From Holophagales bacterium (lineage in GTDB: Bacteria; Acidobacteriota; Thermoanaerobaculia; UBA5066): a DNA stretch of 64,000 nt. The stretch spans positions 62,001 through 126,000 of the forward strand of contig JADJZB010000002.1 in assembly GCA_016719485.1 (NCBI GenBank), in the 5' to 3' direction. The stretch's first letter is position 1. Each line of letters starts with the position of its first letter. Below, one piece after another: positions 7,536-16,369 of the stretch. The notes under the pieces are model-generated. The model saw nothing but the letters and a program-made list of their open reading frames with translations, searched no databases and had not been told where the DNA came from. The translations under genes were made by a program, and so were the position numbers.

Positions 7536-9479
7536 GTGCTTTATCGGCTCGAGCGCGTCCACAAGGCCTTTGGCGCCCGGACCGTCTTCACGGGTGCGAC
7601 GTGGCAGCACGACCCGGGACGGGTCGTCGGCCTGGTCGGCCGGAACGGGGCGGGGAAGTCGACTCTCCTCGGGATCGTCCAGGGGCTCGTGGAGCCCGAC
7701 GCGGGGCGCGTCCTCCTGGCGGGCGGAACGACCTTCGCGTCGCTCGAGCAGGCCGTCGAGCCGGAGGGCGACGAGCCCCTTCGCGATTTCGTCGCCCGGG
7801 CGCAGGAAGGGCTCCGTGGCCTCGAGGTGCAGATGCGCCGCCTCGAGGAAGCCATCGCCGCCGCGTCCTCGTCGGCGCACGCGGGGTCGGTCGAGTCGCT
7901 CCTGGCCGAACACGACGCCGCACGCGAGCGTTTCGAGCGCAACGGGGGCTACGAGGCCGACGCGCGGGTCGAGCGTGTCCTCCTGGGCGTCGGCCTCCCC
8001 TGCGAGACGTGGGGCCGCCCCGTCGGCGAGCTCTCGGGGGGACAGAAGCACCGCGCGCAGATCGCCCGGCTCCTCCTCGGCGACGCGTCGGTCCTCCTGC
8101 TCGACGAGCCGACGAACCACCTCGACGTGGCGGGCCTGGAGTTCCTCGAGACGTGGCTCGTGGAGAGGAAGAACGCCGGCGCTCAGGCGGCGCTCGTCGT
8201 CTCGCACGACCGGCAGTTCCTGAACGCGGTCGCAGACCGGATCGTGGAGGTCGCGCACGGGCTGCTCGAGGACTACCCGGGCGACTACGACGCTTACCGG
8301 CGGCTCAAGGCCGAGCGGGACAGGCTGCGGGCGAAGGCAGCCGAGGAGCAGAAGAAACTCGTCGAGCGGACCGAGGACTTCATCCGGAGGAACATCGCGG
8401 GGCAGAAGACGAGGCAGGCCCAGGCCCGCCGGAAGATGCTGGCGAAGCTGGAGCGCGTGGAGGCACCGCGGGAGGACGCCAACGAGGTGGTTTTCCGTTT
8501 CGAGGAGGCGCGGGCCTCGGGCGACCGCGTCCTCGAGCTGAGGGGTCTCGTTCCCGGTTACGCCGAGACGGGCCCGCTCCTGTCGCCGGTCTCCTTCCTC
8601 CTCCGGCGCGGCGAGCGTGTCGCTCTCTGGGGGCCGAACGGCTGCGGGAAGACGACGCTCCTGAAGACGATCGCCCGCCTCCTCGCGCCGCTCGGCGGGA
8701 GCGCCGTTCCCGGAACGGGGGTCCTCGTCGGCTACTACGACCAGGAGATGCGCGACCTCCCGTCTTCCTGGACGGTCCTCGACGTCGTCCGCGATCTCGA
8801 CCCGTCTCTCCTCGACGGCGAAGCGCGCGACTTCCTCGCCCTCTTCGATTTCCGCGGGGACGAGGTGGAGCAGCGAGTCGGTACGCTCTCGGGCGGCGAG
8901 AAGGGGCGTCTTTCCCTCGCCCGGATCGTCTTCGGAGGCGCGAATCTCCTCCTGCTCGACGAGCCGACGAACCACCTCGATCTCGATTCGCGCGAGCGGC
9001 TCGAGGAGGCGCTCCTGGAGTTCGAGGGGACCATCGTCTTCGTGTCGCACGACCGCTGGTTCGTCGACCGGATCGCGACGCACGTCCTCGAGATCCGGGG
9101 GCGCGAAGCGTCGCTCTGGCCCGGGGGTTTCACCGAACTCTCGCGCCGCCGGGCCGCGGAGAAGGGCGCGGTGACGGACTCGTCGCCGACGACCCCGGCC
9201 GATCCGGAACCGAGAGCCGCCCGGCGGCCGGACCGGCAGGCGGACCGGCAGCGCACGAAGGCCCGCCGCGAGGTGGAGTCCCTCGAGGCCGAGGTCTTCC
9301 GCCTCGAGGAGCGGATCCGCGAGATCGACGCTGCGCTCGCCGAGCCCGCCGCGTGGAAGGACGGACCGCGCACCCGTCAGCTGACCCTCTCGCGCGACGA
9401 GGCGAGGAGAGCCCTCGACGAGCGCTACGCCTCCTGGGAGGCGGCCGTGAGAAAGCTCGAGCAGGAGGTCCCCGCATGA
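7536..9479 (+). CDS. ABC-F family ATPase (Uup-like)
   Basis: 647 aa, soluble, with two nucleotide-binding domains and no membrane segments. Walker A: GRNGAGKST (~35) and GPNGCGKTT (~365). Signatures: LSGGQ (~165) and LSGGE (~450). Walker B: LLLDEPTNHLD in each half. A charged linker lies between the halves (~245-310, KLVERTEDFIRRN…). The C-terminal ~90 residues are a coiled coil with many Glu/Arg, as in Uup. ABC-F proteins act on the ribosome (E-site binding) or, for Uup, in DNA/ribosome transactions; no transport role is expected. Its stop overlaps the cinA ATG (ATGA), so the two are translationally coupled. Confidence 0.92.
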   Translation: MLYRLERVHKAFGARTVFTGATWQHDPGRVVGLVGRNGAGKSTLLGIVQGLVEPDAGRVLLAGGTTFASLEQAVEPEGDEPLRDFVARAQEGLRGLEVQMRRLEEAIAAASSSAHAGSVESLLAEHDAARERFERNGGYEADARVERVLLGVGLPCETWGRPVGELSGGQKHRAQIARLLLGDASVLLLDEPTNHLDVAGLEFLETWLVERKNAGAQAALVVSHDRQFLNAVADRIVEVAHGLLEDYPGDYDAYRRLKAERDRLRAKAAEEQKKLVERTEDFIRRNIAGQKTRQAQARRKMLAKLERVEAPREDANEVVFRFEEARASGDRVLELRGLVPGYAETGPLLSPVSFLLRRGERVALWGPNGCGKTTLLKTIARLLAPLGGSAVPGTGVLVGYYDQEMRDLPSSWTVLDVVRDLDPSLLDGEARDFLALFDFRGDEVEQRVGTLSGGEKGRLSLARIVFGGANLLLLDEPTNHLDLDSRERLEEALLEFEGTIVFVSHDRWFVDRIATHVLEIRGREASLWPGGFTELSRRRAAEKGAVTDSSPTTPADPEPRAARRPDRQADRQRTKARREVESLEAEVFRLEERIREIDAALAEPAAWKDGPRTRQLTLSRDEARRALDERYASWEAAVRKLEQEVPA

Positions 9480-10735
9480 CCCGGAACGCCTCGATCCTCG
9501 CGGTCGGCAGCGAGCTCCTCGGGACGACGCGACTCGACACGAACTCGCTCTTCCTGACGGGGGAGCTGGAGGCGATCGGCTTCCGGGTCGTGCGGAAGGC
9601 GTGCGTGGTCGACGGCTGGGACGAGCTCCTCGCCGAGCTCTCCTTCGCGCTCTCCCGCGCGCCGCTCCTCTGCGTCACCGGCGGGCTCGGACCGACGGAG
9701 GACGACCGGACGAAGGAAGCCGTGGCGGTCCTCCTCGGACGCAGGCTCGTCCGCGACGGCGAGATCCTGGAACGGCTCAGGGAGCGCTTCCGCAAGCGCG
9801 GACGCGAGATGCCCGAGGTGAACGCGAAGCAGGCCGACGTCGTCGAGGGGGCCGTCGTCCTTCCGAATCGGCGGGGAACGGCGCCCGGCTACCTGATCGA
9901 AACGGACGGAAAGACGATCGTCCTCCTCCCGGGCGTGCCGTGGGAGATGAAGGCCCTCTTCGCCGAGTCCGTCGTCCCGCACTTGATGGGGCGAGAGACG
10001 CCGGCCGGAGTCCACCGACGCGTCCTGAAGGTCGTCGGGCTGGGCGAGAGCGCCGTCGAGGAGCTCGTCCGCCCGGTCTACGAGGCGCACCGGGATCACG
10101 AGGTCACGATCCTGGCGTCGGCGCCGGGCGAGGTCCAGCTCCACTTCGCCGCGCGCGGGACGCTCGCACAGGCGCGGAAGGAGCTCGACGTCCTGGAGTC
10201 CGACTTCCGGTCGGCGGTCGGTCCAGCCCTCTTCGGACGTGACGACGAGACGCTCGAAGGGGTCGTCGGTGCGCTCCTTCGGGACGCCGGCCTGACGCTC
10301 GCGGTCGCGGAGTCGTGCACCGGGGGCATGGTCGCCTCGCGCCTCACCGATGTCGCCGGATCGTCCGCGTACTTCGTCGGGGGAGCCGTCACGTACGCGA
10401 ACGAGGCGAAGACCGGGATCCTCGGCGTTTCCCCCGCGACGCTCGAGTCTCGCGGCGCGGTCTCGGAGGAGGTCGCGCTGGAAATGGCGGCCGGGGTCCG
10501 GAGCCGCCTGGGGGCTGCCGTCGGCCTCGGGGTCACCGGGATCGCGGGGCCAGGCGGCGGGACTCCGGACAAACCGGTCGGCACCGTCCACCTCGCGCTC
10601 GAGGCCGCGGACGGGACGCGGCGGCACGAGCGGCTCGTCCTGCCGGGGGACCGCAGTATGGTGCGCCGATGGACGACGTCGGCCGCGCTGGCGATGATCC
10701 GCGGCTGGCTCGTCGAAAGGGGAGGGGTGGAGTGA
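9476..10735 (+). CDS. cinA: CinA-family protein (MoCF domain + NMN amidase-type C-terminal domain)
   Basis: 419 aa. The N-terminal MoCF-biosynthesis-like domain (~1-170: GSELLGTTRLDTNS, VTGGLGPTEDD) is linked to ADP-ribose pyrophosphatase activity in characterised relatives. The C-terminal CinA domain (~260-415: AVAESCTGGMVASRLTD, GVTGIAGPGGG) is the nicotinamide-mononucleotide deamidase fold with its catalytic Ser/Thr. Together they recycle NAD by-products. Length and domain order are typical. The ATG overlaps the ABC-F stop, and the gene's TGA overlaps the gpsA GTG. Confidence 0.93.
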   Translation: MTRNASILAVGSELLGTTRLDTNSLFLTGELEAIGFRVVRKACVVDGWDELLAELSFALSRAPLLCVTGGLGPTEDDRTKEAVAVLLGRRLVRDGEILERLRERFRKRGREMPEVNAKQADVVEGAVVLPNRRGTAPGYLIETDGKTIVLLPGVPWEMKALFAESVVPHLMGRETPAGVHRRVLKVVGLGESAVEELVRPVYEAHRDHEVTILASAPGEVQLHFAARGTLAQARKELDVLESDFRSAVGPALFGRDDETLEGVVGALLRDAGLTLAVAESCTGGMVASRLTDVAGSSAYFVGGAVTYANEAKTGILGVSPATLESRGAVSEEVALEMAAGVRSRLGAAVGLGVTGIAGPGGGTPDKPVGTVHLALEAADGTRRHERLVLPGDRSMVRRWTTSAALAMIRGWLVERGGVE

Positions 10736-11733
10736 AGAAGATCGCGATCGTAGGGACCGGGGCCTGGGGCACGGCCCTGGCGCTGCACGGGGCGAGATCG
10801 GGGCTGGCGGTCAGCCTCCTCGGGTACCGGGCCGATATCGTCGAGGAGATCGCGCGGTCTCGCGCCCACCCCGCGCTCCCGGGCGCCGAGCCGCTTCCGT
10901 CACTCGTCGAGCCGACGATGAGCCCCGAGGAGGCGCTGGACGGTGCAGAGGCGGTCCTCTGGTCGGTTTCGGTCCAGTGGACCGCGAGCGAGCTGACGCG
11001 CCTCCAGCGATTCCTCCGGGGGGGAACCCCCGTCGTCTCCACCGCCAAGGGTATCGAGATCGGGACCCACCGCCGGACGACCCAGATGATGCGGGACATT
11101 CTCGGGCCGGACGTACCGGTCGCGGTCCTTTCGGGGCCGACCTTCGCAGTCGAGGTCGCCCGGGGGCTCCCCGCGGCGGCGGTCGTCGCCTGTGCGGACG
11201 CCGACATGGCCGCCCGGATCCAGAAGGGTCTCGCCTCGCCGACGTTTCGTCTCTACCGTTCGACGGACGTCGTCGGAATCGAGATCTCGGGCGCCACGAA
11301 GAACGTCGTGGCGATCGCCGCCGGCATCGTGGACGGCCTGAAGCTCGGCCAGAACACCCGTGCCGCCCTGCTCACGAGAGCCCTCGCGGAGATCCGCCGG
11401 CTCGGGACGCGCCTCGGGGGCCTTCCGGAGACGTTCTCGGGGCTGGCGGGGGTCGGAGACCTCATCCTGACGGCCACCGGCGACCTCTCGCGGAACCGGC
11501 GGGTCGGTCTCGCGCTCGCCTCGGGCAGGAGCGTCGAGGACGCGCTCTCGTCGCTCGGAGGCGAGGTCGCGGAGGGCGTCTCGACGGCCGGCGCGATCGT
11601 CGAGCTCGCGCGGAGCGTCGAGGTGGAGATGCCGATCTCCGAGACGGTCGCGGCGATCCTCTCCGGGGCGTTCGCGCCGCGGGAGGCCGTGTCGCGGCTG
11701 ATGACCCGTTCCCTCAAAGAGGAGGGAAGCTGA
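10732..11733 (+). CDS. gpsA: Glycerol-3-phosphate dehydrogenase [NAD(P)+]
   Basis: 333 aa, normal family length. The N-terminal Rossmann fold has GTGAWGTALA near residues 7-16. STAKGIE and SGPTFAVEVARG follow, then the catalytic-lysine segment GATKNVVAIAAG and the C-terminal helical domain (FSGLAGVGDLILTATG, SRNRRVG). It reduces dihydroxyacetone phosphate to sn-glycerol-3-phosphate for phospholipid synthesis. GTG start within the cinA stop (GTGA). The next gene starts within or shortly after its own stop. Confidence 0.96.
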   Translation: MKKIAIVGTGAWGTALALHGARSGLAVSLLGYRADIVEEIARSRAHPALPGAEPLPSLVEPTMSPEEALDGAEAVLWSVSVQWTASELTRLQRFLRGGTPVVSTAKGIEIGTHRRTTQMMRDILGPDVPVAVLSGPTFAVEVARGLPAAAVVACADADMAARIQKGLASPTFRLYRSTDVVGIEISGATKNVVAIAAGIVDGLKLGQNTRAALLTRALAEIRRLGTRLGGLPETFSGLAGVGDLILTATGDLSRNRRVGLALASGRSVEDALSSLGGEVAEGVSTAGAIVELARSVEVEMPISETVAAILSGAFAPREAVSRLMTRSLKEEGS

Positions 11734-11756
11734 GCGGCCCCGCGGCCCCTGAGGCG

Positions 11757-12794
11757 GTGCGCGACGACGCAAACCCGGAGGACGATCGTCTCCCGCTCTT
11801 CGTCGTCGAGGACCCCCGGGTGCGCTACGCGCGGGTCGAGCGGCCGGGCGACGAGCCGCCGGCAGTGAGGAGCCTTCTCGACGTCGCCGTGCTCGACATG
11901 CACCACGGCTTTGCGAACCTGGGGCACGCCTCCGTCGTCGACAGGCTGATGCGGATCGGCCAGGAGGAGCGGCGGCGCCTCGGGGCCGGTGCGCCGGGCG
12001 TCCGGGTCGTCTCCTACGACGTGAGGCTCGGGGGCGCCGTCCCGACCTCGGCGTCGCGCTTCGCCCTCGTGGTCGGCACCGGGGGCCCGGGAGCGCTCGA
12101 CCCGCGCGAGAACGACGGCGTCTCGCCGTATGCGCAGGGGATTCTCGAGGATCCTTCGTGGGAGGCTCCGCTCTGGCGCTTCTTCGACGCCGTGCGAGGA
12201 AACCCCTCTACAGCGCTCCTCGGCATCTGCCACACGTTCGGCCTCCTGGCGCGCTGGGCCGGGTTCGGCGAGGCCGCCCCGCGCTCTGCCCGGAAGGGCA
12301 AGAGCGCGGGAGTCGTGACGAATCTCCTGACGGACGAGGCGCGGCGCCACGCATGGTTCAAGGGGCTCTACCACGCGAGCGCGGGCGGACGGATCCAGGT
12401 CCTCGACAGCCGGCTCTTCGACATCCTCCCGACGGGAAAGACCGGCATCGAGGTCCTCGCGCACGAGGCGAGCCCCGAGGGCGAACGCGGAGAGGCGATC
12501 ACGATGGCCGAGGTGGAGCGCTTCGCCGACGGGCGTCCCCGGATCTGGGCCGTGAACCACCACCCGGAGATCGGCGACGCCGGTGAGCAGAGGGCCCGGC
12601 TCCTCCGGATCGCCGCCTCGCGCCAGCTGAGCGAGTCCTGGCTCGGAGAGCGGATTCAGGCGCTCGAGGCGTGGAACGCATCCGAGGCCGCCGAGCGGCG
12701 GCTGCAGATCACCACGTCGTACACGTTCGAGGAGCCCGTCAGGGCGATCCTTTCGCGGGGCCTCGTCGCCCGGCGCGATGCCGGGCCAGCCTGA
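11757..12794 (+). CDS. Class I glutamine amidotransferase-like protein
   Basis: About 345 aa. It contains a class I GATase-type triad: nucleophile Cys in LLGICHTFGLLARW (~residue 160) and the His/Glu pair in WAVNHHPEIGD (~265). The surrounding sequence is not that of GuaA, CarA or TrpG, and no synthetase domain is fused, so the acceptor reaction is unknown; an amidase or hydrolase role is possible. Start uncertain: GTG 11757 is the first usual start, but AGGAGG at 11720-11725 is spaced for CTG 11730, which overlaps the gpsA stop (CTGA). The frame is open from there. It closes the ABC-F/cinA/gpsA run and converges on the His-rich gene. Confidence 0.75.
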   Translation: MRDDANPEDDRLPLFVVEDPRVRYARVERPGDEPPAVRSLLDVAVLDMHHGFANLGHASVVDRLMRIGQEERRRLGAGAPGVRVVSYDVRLGGAVPTSASRFALVVGTGGPGALDPRENDGVSPYAQGILEDPSWEAPLWRFFDAVRGNPSTALLGICHTFGLLARWAGFGEAAPRSARKGKSAGVVTNLLTDEARRHAWFKGLYHASAGGRIQVLDSRLFDILPTGKTGIEVLAHEASPEGERGEAITMAEVERFADGRPRIWAVNHHPEIGDAGEQRARLLRIAASRQLSESWLGERIQALEAWNASEAAERRLQITTSYTFEEPVRAILSRGLVARRDAGPA

Positions 12795-12803
12795 GGGCCG
12801 GCG

Positions 12804-13115
12804 TCAGAGCGTTCCGTGGAGGTCGCAGTGATCCCCGTGAAGATGGTGGAGAGCCCCGTCGACGAGGTAATCGACGTGATCGCCGTGCGGGACGGCGGGG
12901 TGTCCGCAGCCGGCATGGTGTTTCGCCGCGCACTCGACGGGCGCGCAGGCTGCGGGCCGTCCCCGGTCCACCTCGAGGACGTGCTCCGCGACGCCCGGAT
13001 CGGCGGGGGAGTGGAGATGCCCGTCGTGGAGATAATCGGCGTGATCGCCATGACGAACGGCCCGATGACCGCAGCCCGGCCCGTGCACATGGGGGTGATC
13101 GTCCCGGTGCTCCAC
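12804..13115 (-). CDS. Small His/Cys-rich (probably zinc-binding) protein
   Basis: 103 aa. It carries two similar ~35-residue units, each with a GCGH, then HGDHxDYLxDGxLH, and a final HGDHCDLHG. Over a fifth of the residues are His, with a few Cys, so metal binding is very likely. No signal peptide or membrane segment is seen. Small proteins with this HGDHVDYL pattern are known beside zinc transporters, sometimes mislabelled as permeases. It is read divergently from znuA, supporting a role in zinc storage or delivery. Start chosen at GTG 13115, preceded by GGAGGAGG about 10 bases upstream; the frame is open to a TTG at 13169 that has no ribosome site. Confidence 0.72.
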   Translation of the reverse strand: MEHRDDHPHVHGPGCGHRAVRHGDHADYLHDGHLHSPADPGVAEHVLEVDRGRPAACAPVECAAKHHAGCGHPAVPHGDHVDYLVDGALHHLHGDHCDLHGTL

Positions 13116-13186
13116 GGCGTGTCGTCCTCCTCCGCCCGGAGCATCGTCCGTACCGACGCCCGTGGTCAAGCCGGGGTGGGGCCGTC

Positions 13187-14209
13187 GTGACGCTTCGGCT
13201 GCCGGGCGGCGCAGCCGCTTCGATTCTCCTTCTGGCCGCGCTCTCGGGCTGCGGGGCTCGGGACGGGTCGATCGCGGACGGGCGACCCGTGGCCGTCGCG
13301 ACGATCGCGCCTCTGGCGGACATGGTGCGAAGCGTCGCCGGCGCCGACTGGACGGTGCGTACCGTCATCCCGCCCGGGACCTCTCCCCATGTCTTCGAGC
13401 CGGAGCCGTCCGACCTGAGGAAGCTCGCCGGTGCGAAGTTCGTGGTCGTCGCGGGAGCGGGCTACGACGACTGGATGCGCAGAGTCCTCGCGGCCTGCGC
13501 CTCGGACGCGCGCGTGCACGACGCGGCCGCCTCTCTCGGCATCGGTCCGGACGCCCACGATCGGCACGACCGCGGCGAGGCGGTGCCACACGAGGGCGAC
13601 GATCACGGTCCTGAGGCCGGCCACGCCGGGGAGGCGAGCGCCGGTGAGGAAGGACACGAAGGCCACGCGCACGGCGTCCTCGGAGAGGACCCCCACTGGT
13701 GGCTCTCGCCGGTCCTCGCGGCCAGGAGCCTCGGGCCGATCGCAGAGGCGCTCGCCGCCGTCGACCCGATTCACGCCGACGACTACCGGCGTCGCGCCCG
13801 GGAAACGGCCACCGCGTACCTCGACCTCGACCGGGAGCTGGCCGCGGCCCTCGCGCCGCTCGAAGGAAAGAGGTTCGTCTCGGCCCACCGGGCCTGGGTC
13901 TACTTCGCCGACCGGTACGGCCTCGTCGAGGCCGCCTCCATCGAGCCGGTTCCGGGCCGCGAACCCTCTCCGCGGGAGCTGAAGGCCCTCGTCGAGGAAG
14001 GGCGCCGGGGAGGCCTCGGGCGACTGTTCACCGAGCCGCAGTTTCCCCCGGCCGCGGCGCGGGTCGTCGCGCGGGAGGCGCGCCTGGCCCTGACGCTCGT
14101 CGACCCGATCGGCGGCGTTCCGGGGCGGGAGACGTATCCTGCGCTGATGCGTTTCAACGCCGCCGCGTTCCGTCGCGGCCTTCTCGAGACGCCCGGAGGG
14201 AGCGAGTGA
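13187..14209 (+). CDS. znuA: Zinc ABC transporter substrate-binding lipoprotein
   Basis: 340 aa. The N-terminus has a hydrophobic stretch ending LSGCG, a lipoprotein signal with Cys ~23. Cluster A-I solute-binding protein: PPGTSPHVFEPEPSDL (first metal His), the His/Asp/Glu-rich loop typical of zinc-specific members (~125-165: many H, e.g. GHEGHAHG), EDPHWWLSP (second His), SAHRAWVYFADRYGL (third His) and a late Asp. The loop favours zinc over manganese. First gene of a six-gene run in which every junction overlaps (znuA-znuC-znuB-lolD-like-lolC-like-lolA-like). No recognisable Zur box was found in the 71-base divergent gap. Confidence 0.92.
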   Translation: MTLRLPGGAAASILLLAALSGCGARDGSIADGRPVAVATIAPLADMVRSVAGADWTVRTVIPPGTSPHVFEPEPSDLRKLAGAKFVVVAGAGYDDWMRRVLAACASDARVHDAAASLGIGPDAHDRHDRGEAVPHEGDDHGPEAGHAGEASAGEEGHEGHAHGVLGEDPHWWLSPVLAARSLGPIAEALAAVDPIHADDYRRRARETATAYLDLDRELAAALAPLEGKRFVSAHRAWVYFADRYGLVEAASIEPVPGREPSPRELKALVEEGRRGGLGRLFTEPQFPPAAARVVAREARLALTLVDPIGGVPGRETYPALMRFNAAAFRRGLLETPGGSE

Positions 14210-14865
14210 GCGTGGCCGTCCGATTCGAGGACGTCACGGTCTCGTTCAACGGGCGGACGGCGGTCTCCTCGGCCTCGTTCACGATCCCGGCAGGGAAGCG
14301 GACCGCGATGGTCGGACCGAACGGAGGCGGAAAGACGACGCTCGCGCGGGTTCTCCTGGGTCTGCTGACGCCCGAGCGCGGGCGCGTCACGTTTCTCGAC
14401 GACGCGGGCCGCGAGCTGCCCCGTCCGCGCATCGGATACCTGCCGCAGCGTTCCACGCTCTCGCCGCAGGCTCCCGTGACGGGCCTCGATCTCGTCGGTC
14501 TCGCCCTCGCGCCGGGCCCCGGCTTCGGAATGTCGCGGGCCGTCGAGGCCCAGGCGCGGCGCGCCCTTTCGCGCGCGGGCCTCGCCGAGGAGCTCGCGAC
14601 CCGTCCCGTCGGCCGTCTCTCGGGCGGGCAGCGTCAGAGGGTCCTCCTGGCCCGCGCCATCGCGGGAACCCCCGCGCTCCTCCTCCTCGACGAGCCCGAC
14701 ACCGCCCTCGACGCCGAGGGAATGAAGACGCTTCGGCGTCTCGCGGCGGAAGAGGTGGCCGCGGGCAGGACGATCGTCTACGTCACCCACGACAGCGACG
14801 CCATGGGAGGCGCCGACGCCGTCTTCCGGATCGACGGCCGCGTCGTCGAGGAGACCCGGTCGTGA
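14206..14865 (+). CDS. znuC: Zinc ABC transporter ATP-binding protein
   Basis: 219 aa. Walker A GPNGGGKTTLA (~40), Q-loop YLPQRS, signature LSGGQRQRVLLARAIA (~140), Walker B LLLLDEPDTALD, switch His in VYVTHDSD. It energises zinc import with ZnuA and ZnuB. GTG 14206 overlaps the znuA stop; GTG 14212 is an alternative two codons in. Confidence 0.92.
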   Translation: MSVAVRFEDVTVSFNGRTAVSSASFTIPAGKRTAMVGPNGGGKTTLARVLLGLLTPERGRVTFLDDAGRELPRPRIGYLPQRSTLSPQAPVTGLDLVGLALAPGPGFGMSRAVEAQARRALSRAGLAEELATRPVGRLSGGQRQRVLLARAIAGTPALLLLDEPDTALDAEGMKTLRRLAAEEVAAGRTIVYVTHDSDAMGGADAVFRIDGRVVEETRS

Positions 14866-15668
14866 TCGAGTTCTTCGCGTTCCCGTTCTTCCAGCGGGCC
14901 CTCGCCGCCGGATTCATCGTGGCCGTGGTCTGCGGGGCGCTCTCGTTCTTCGTCGTGCTCCGTCGCCTCGCGTTCGTCGGCTCGGGAGTTTCCCACGGCG
15001 CGTTCGGCGGCGTGGCCCTCGCGGCGCTCGTGGGGGCGCCGCCGGGCCTCGGGGCGCTCGTCGCCGCGCTCGCGGTGGCGCTCGCGACGGCGAAAGCCTC
15101 GGACGACGGGGAGCTGACCGAGGACACGGCCGTCGGCGTCTTCACGGTGGCGGCGATGGCGATCGGCGTCGTGGCGATCAGCTTCCTCGAGACGAACGTC
15201 GACCTTTTCGGCCTGATGTTCGGGAACATCCTGACCGTCGACCCGAAGGACCTCGTGGCGCTCGGCGCCGCCTCTCTCCTCGTCCTCGCGCTCCTGACGC
15301 TCTACTTCCGGCCGCTCCTCCTCGCCTCGATCGACGAGGACGGCGCCTTCGCCGCCGGCGTGAACGTCACACGGATGCGGCTCCTCGTCCTCGTCCTCCT
15401 CGCGTTGACGGTCGTCGTCGCGCTGAAGGTCGTGGGCATCCTCCTGGTCTCGGCGCTCCTGGTCCTTCCCGGCGCCGTCGCGCGGTCGCTCGCCTCGCGC
15501 TGGCCGGGGTTCCTGCTCGGCTCCATAGGTGCGTCCCTCGCGATGGTTCTCGGCGGGCTCCTCCTCTCCGTCGCCCTCGACATTCCGTCGGGGGCCGCGA
15601 TCATCCTGACCGGCACGCTCTGCTTCCTCGGCAGCGTGGCGGCGGGCCGCGTGCGGCGCTGGGCGTGA
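14862..15668 (+). CDS. znuB: Zinc ABC transporter permease
   Basis: 268 aa, ABC-3 family permease with seven to eight hydrophobic segments spread over the whole length (e.g. ALAAGFIVAVVCGALSFFVV near the start and IILTGTLCFLGSVAAG near the end). Conserved AFVGSGVSHGAFGGVALA is the family's early signature. Inner-membrane channel of the ZnuABC system. GTG start inside the znuC stop; its own stop overlaps the next gene. Confidence 0.92.
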   Translation: MIEFFAFPFFQRALAAGFIVAVVCGALSFFVVLRRLAFVGSGVSHGAFGGVALAALVGAPPGLGALVAALAVALATAKASDDGELTEDTAVGVFTVAAMAIGVVAISFLETNVDLFGLMFGNILTVDPKDLVALGAASLLVLALLTLYFRPLLLASIDEDGAFAAGVNVTRMRLLVLVLLALTVVVALKVVGILLVSALLVLPGAVARSLASRWPGFLLGSIGASLAMVLGGLLLSVALDIPSGAAIILTGTLCFLGSVAAGRVRRWA

Positions 15669-16369
15669 ACGTGCCCCTGCTGTCGGCGACCGGCCTCACG
15701 CGGATCTACGCTTCCGGGGAGGAGCGGGTCGTCGGGGTCCGCGAGGCGGCGCTCTCGCTGGCGCCGGGCGAGCTGGCCGTTCTCGCGGGGCCCTCGGGGA
15801 GCGGCAAGACGACCCTCCTGAACCTCCTCGGGCTGCTCGACCGGCCCGACTCGGGCCGCCTGGAGCTCCTCGGCGAGGACGTTTCGACGCTCGACGACCG
15901 GGGCCGCGCGCGCCTGCGCCGGGAGAAGCTCGGCTTCGTCTTCCAGTCGCACCAGCTCGTCCCGGTCCTCTCCGCGGAAGAGAACGTCGCGCTCGCGCTC
16001 TGGATCCGCGGTCTCGCCGAGAACGTCTGCCGGAATCGGGCCCGGGCCGCCCTTTCCGCCGTCGGGCTCGCCGGCATGGAGGGGCGCCGGCCCGACGCGA
16101 TGTCGGGCGGCCAGCGCCAGCGCGTCGCCGTCGCGCGCGCGATCGTCGGGGAGCCGGCGCTCGTCCTGGCCGACGAACCGACGGCCTCGCTCGACTCCGA
16201 GACGGCCGCGCGCCTCCTCGACCTCTTCGACGATCTGCACGCCCGGAAGGGAATCGCCTTCCTCTTCTCCAGTCACGATCCGCGCATCGTCGAGCGCGTG
16301 CCGCGCCGTATCCGCCTCGTCGACGGCCTCATCGTCTCCGACGAGCTCACGACGGGAGGTCCCTCTTGA
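15665..16369 (+). CDS. LolD/MacB-type ABC transporter ATP-binding protein
   Basis: 234 aa. Walker A GPSGSGKTTLLN (~40), LGFVFQSHQLVP Q-loop segment, signature MSGGQRQRVAVARAI, Walker B LVLADEPTASLD, His in SSHDPRIV. The phrase FVFQ.H.L and the size place it in the LolD/MacB/FtsE branch, which powers lipoprotein release or envelope export instead of uptake. It overlaps znuB (GTGA) and the following permease (TTGA), so it is made in one translational chain with the zinc importer. Confidence 0.88.
   Translation: MNVPLLSATGLTRIYASGEERVVGVREAALSLAPGELAVLAGPSGSGKTTLLNLLGLLDRPDSGRLELLGEDVSTLDDRGRARLRREKLGFVFQSHQLVPVLSAEENVALALWIRGLAENVCRNRARAALSAVGLAGMEGRRPDAMSGGQRQRVAVARAIVGEPALVLADEPTASLDSETAARLLDLFDDLHARKGIAFLFSSHDPRIVERVPRRIRLVDGLIVSDELTTGGPS

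Noticed and set aside
13116..13186. Zur box between the His-rich gene and znuA
   Set aside because: The 71-base divergent gap is G+C-rich with no AT-rich palindrome resembling known Zur sites.
12816..13190. Plus-strand open frame opposite the His-rich gene
   Set aside because: The minus-strand frame has repeated HGDHxDYL units, a ribosome site and zinc-transporter context; the plus-strand product is featureless.
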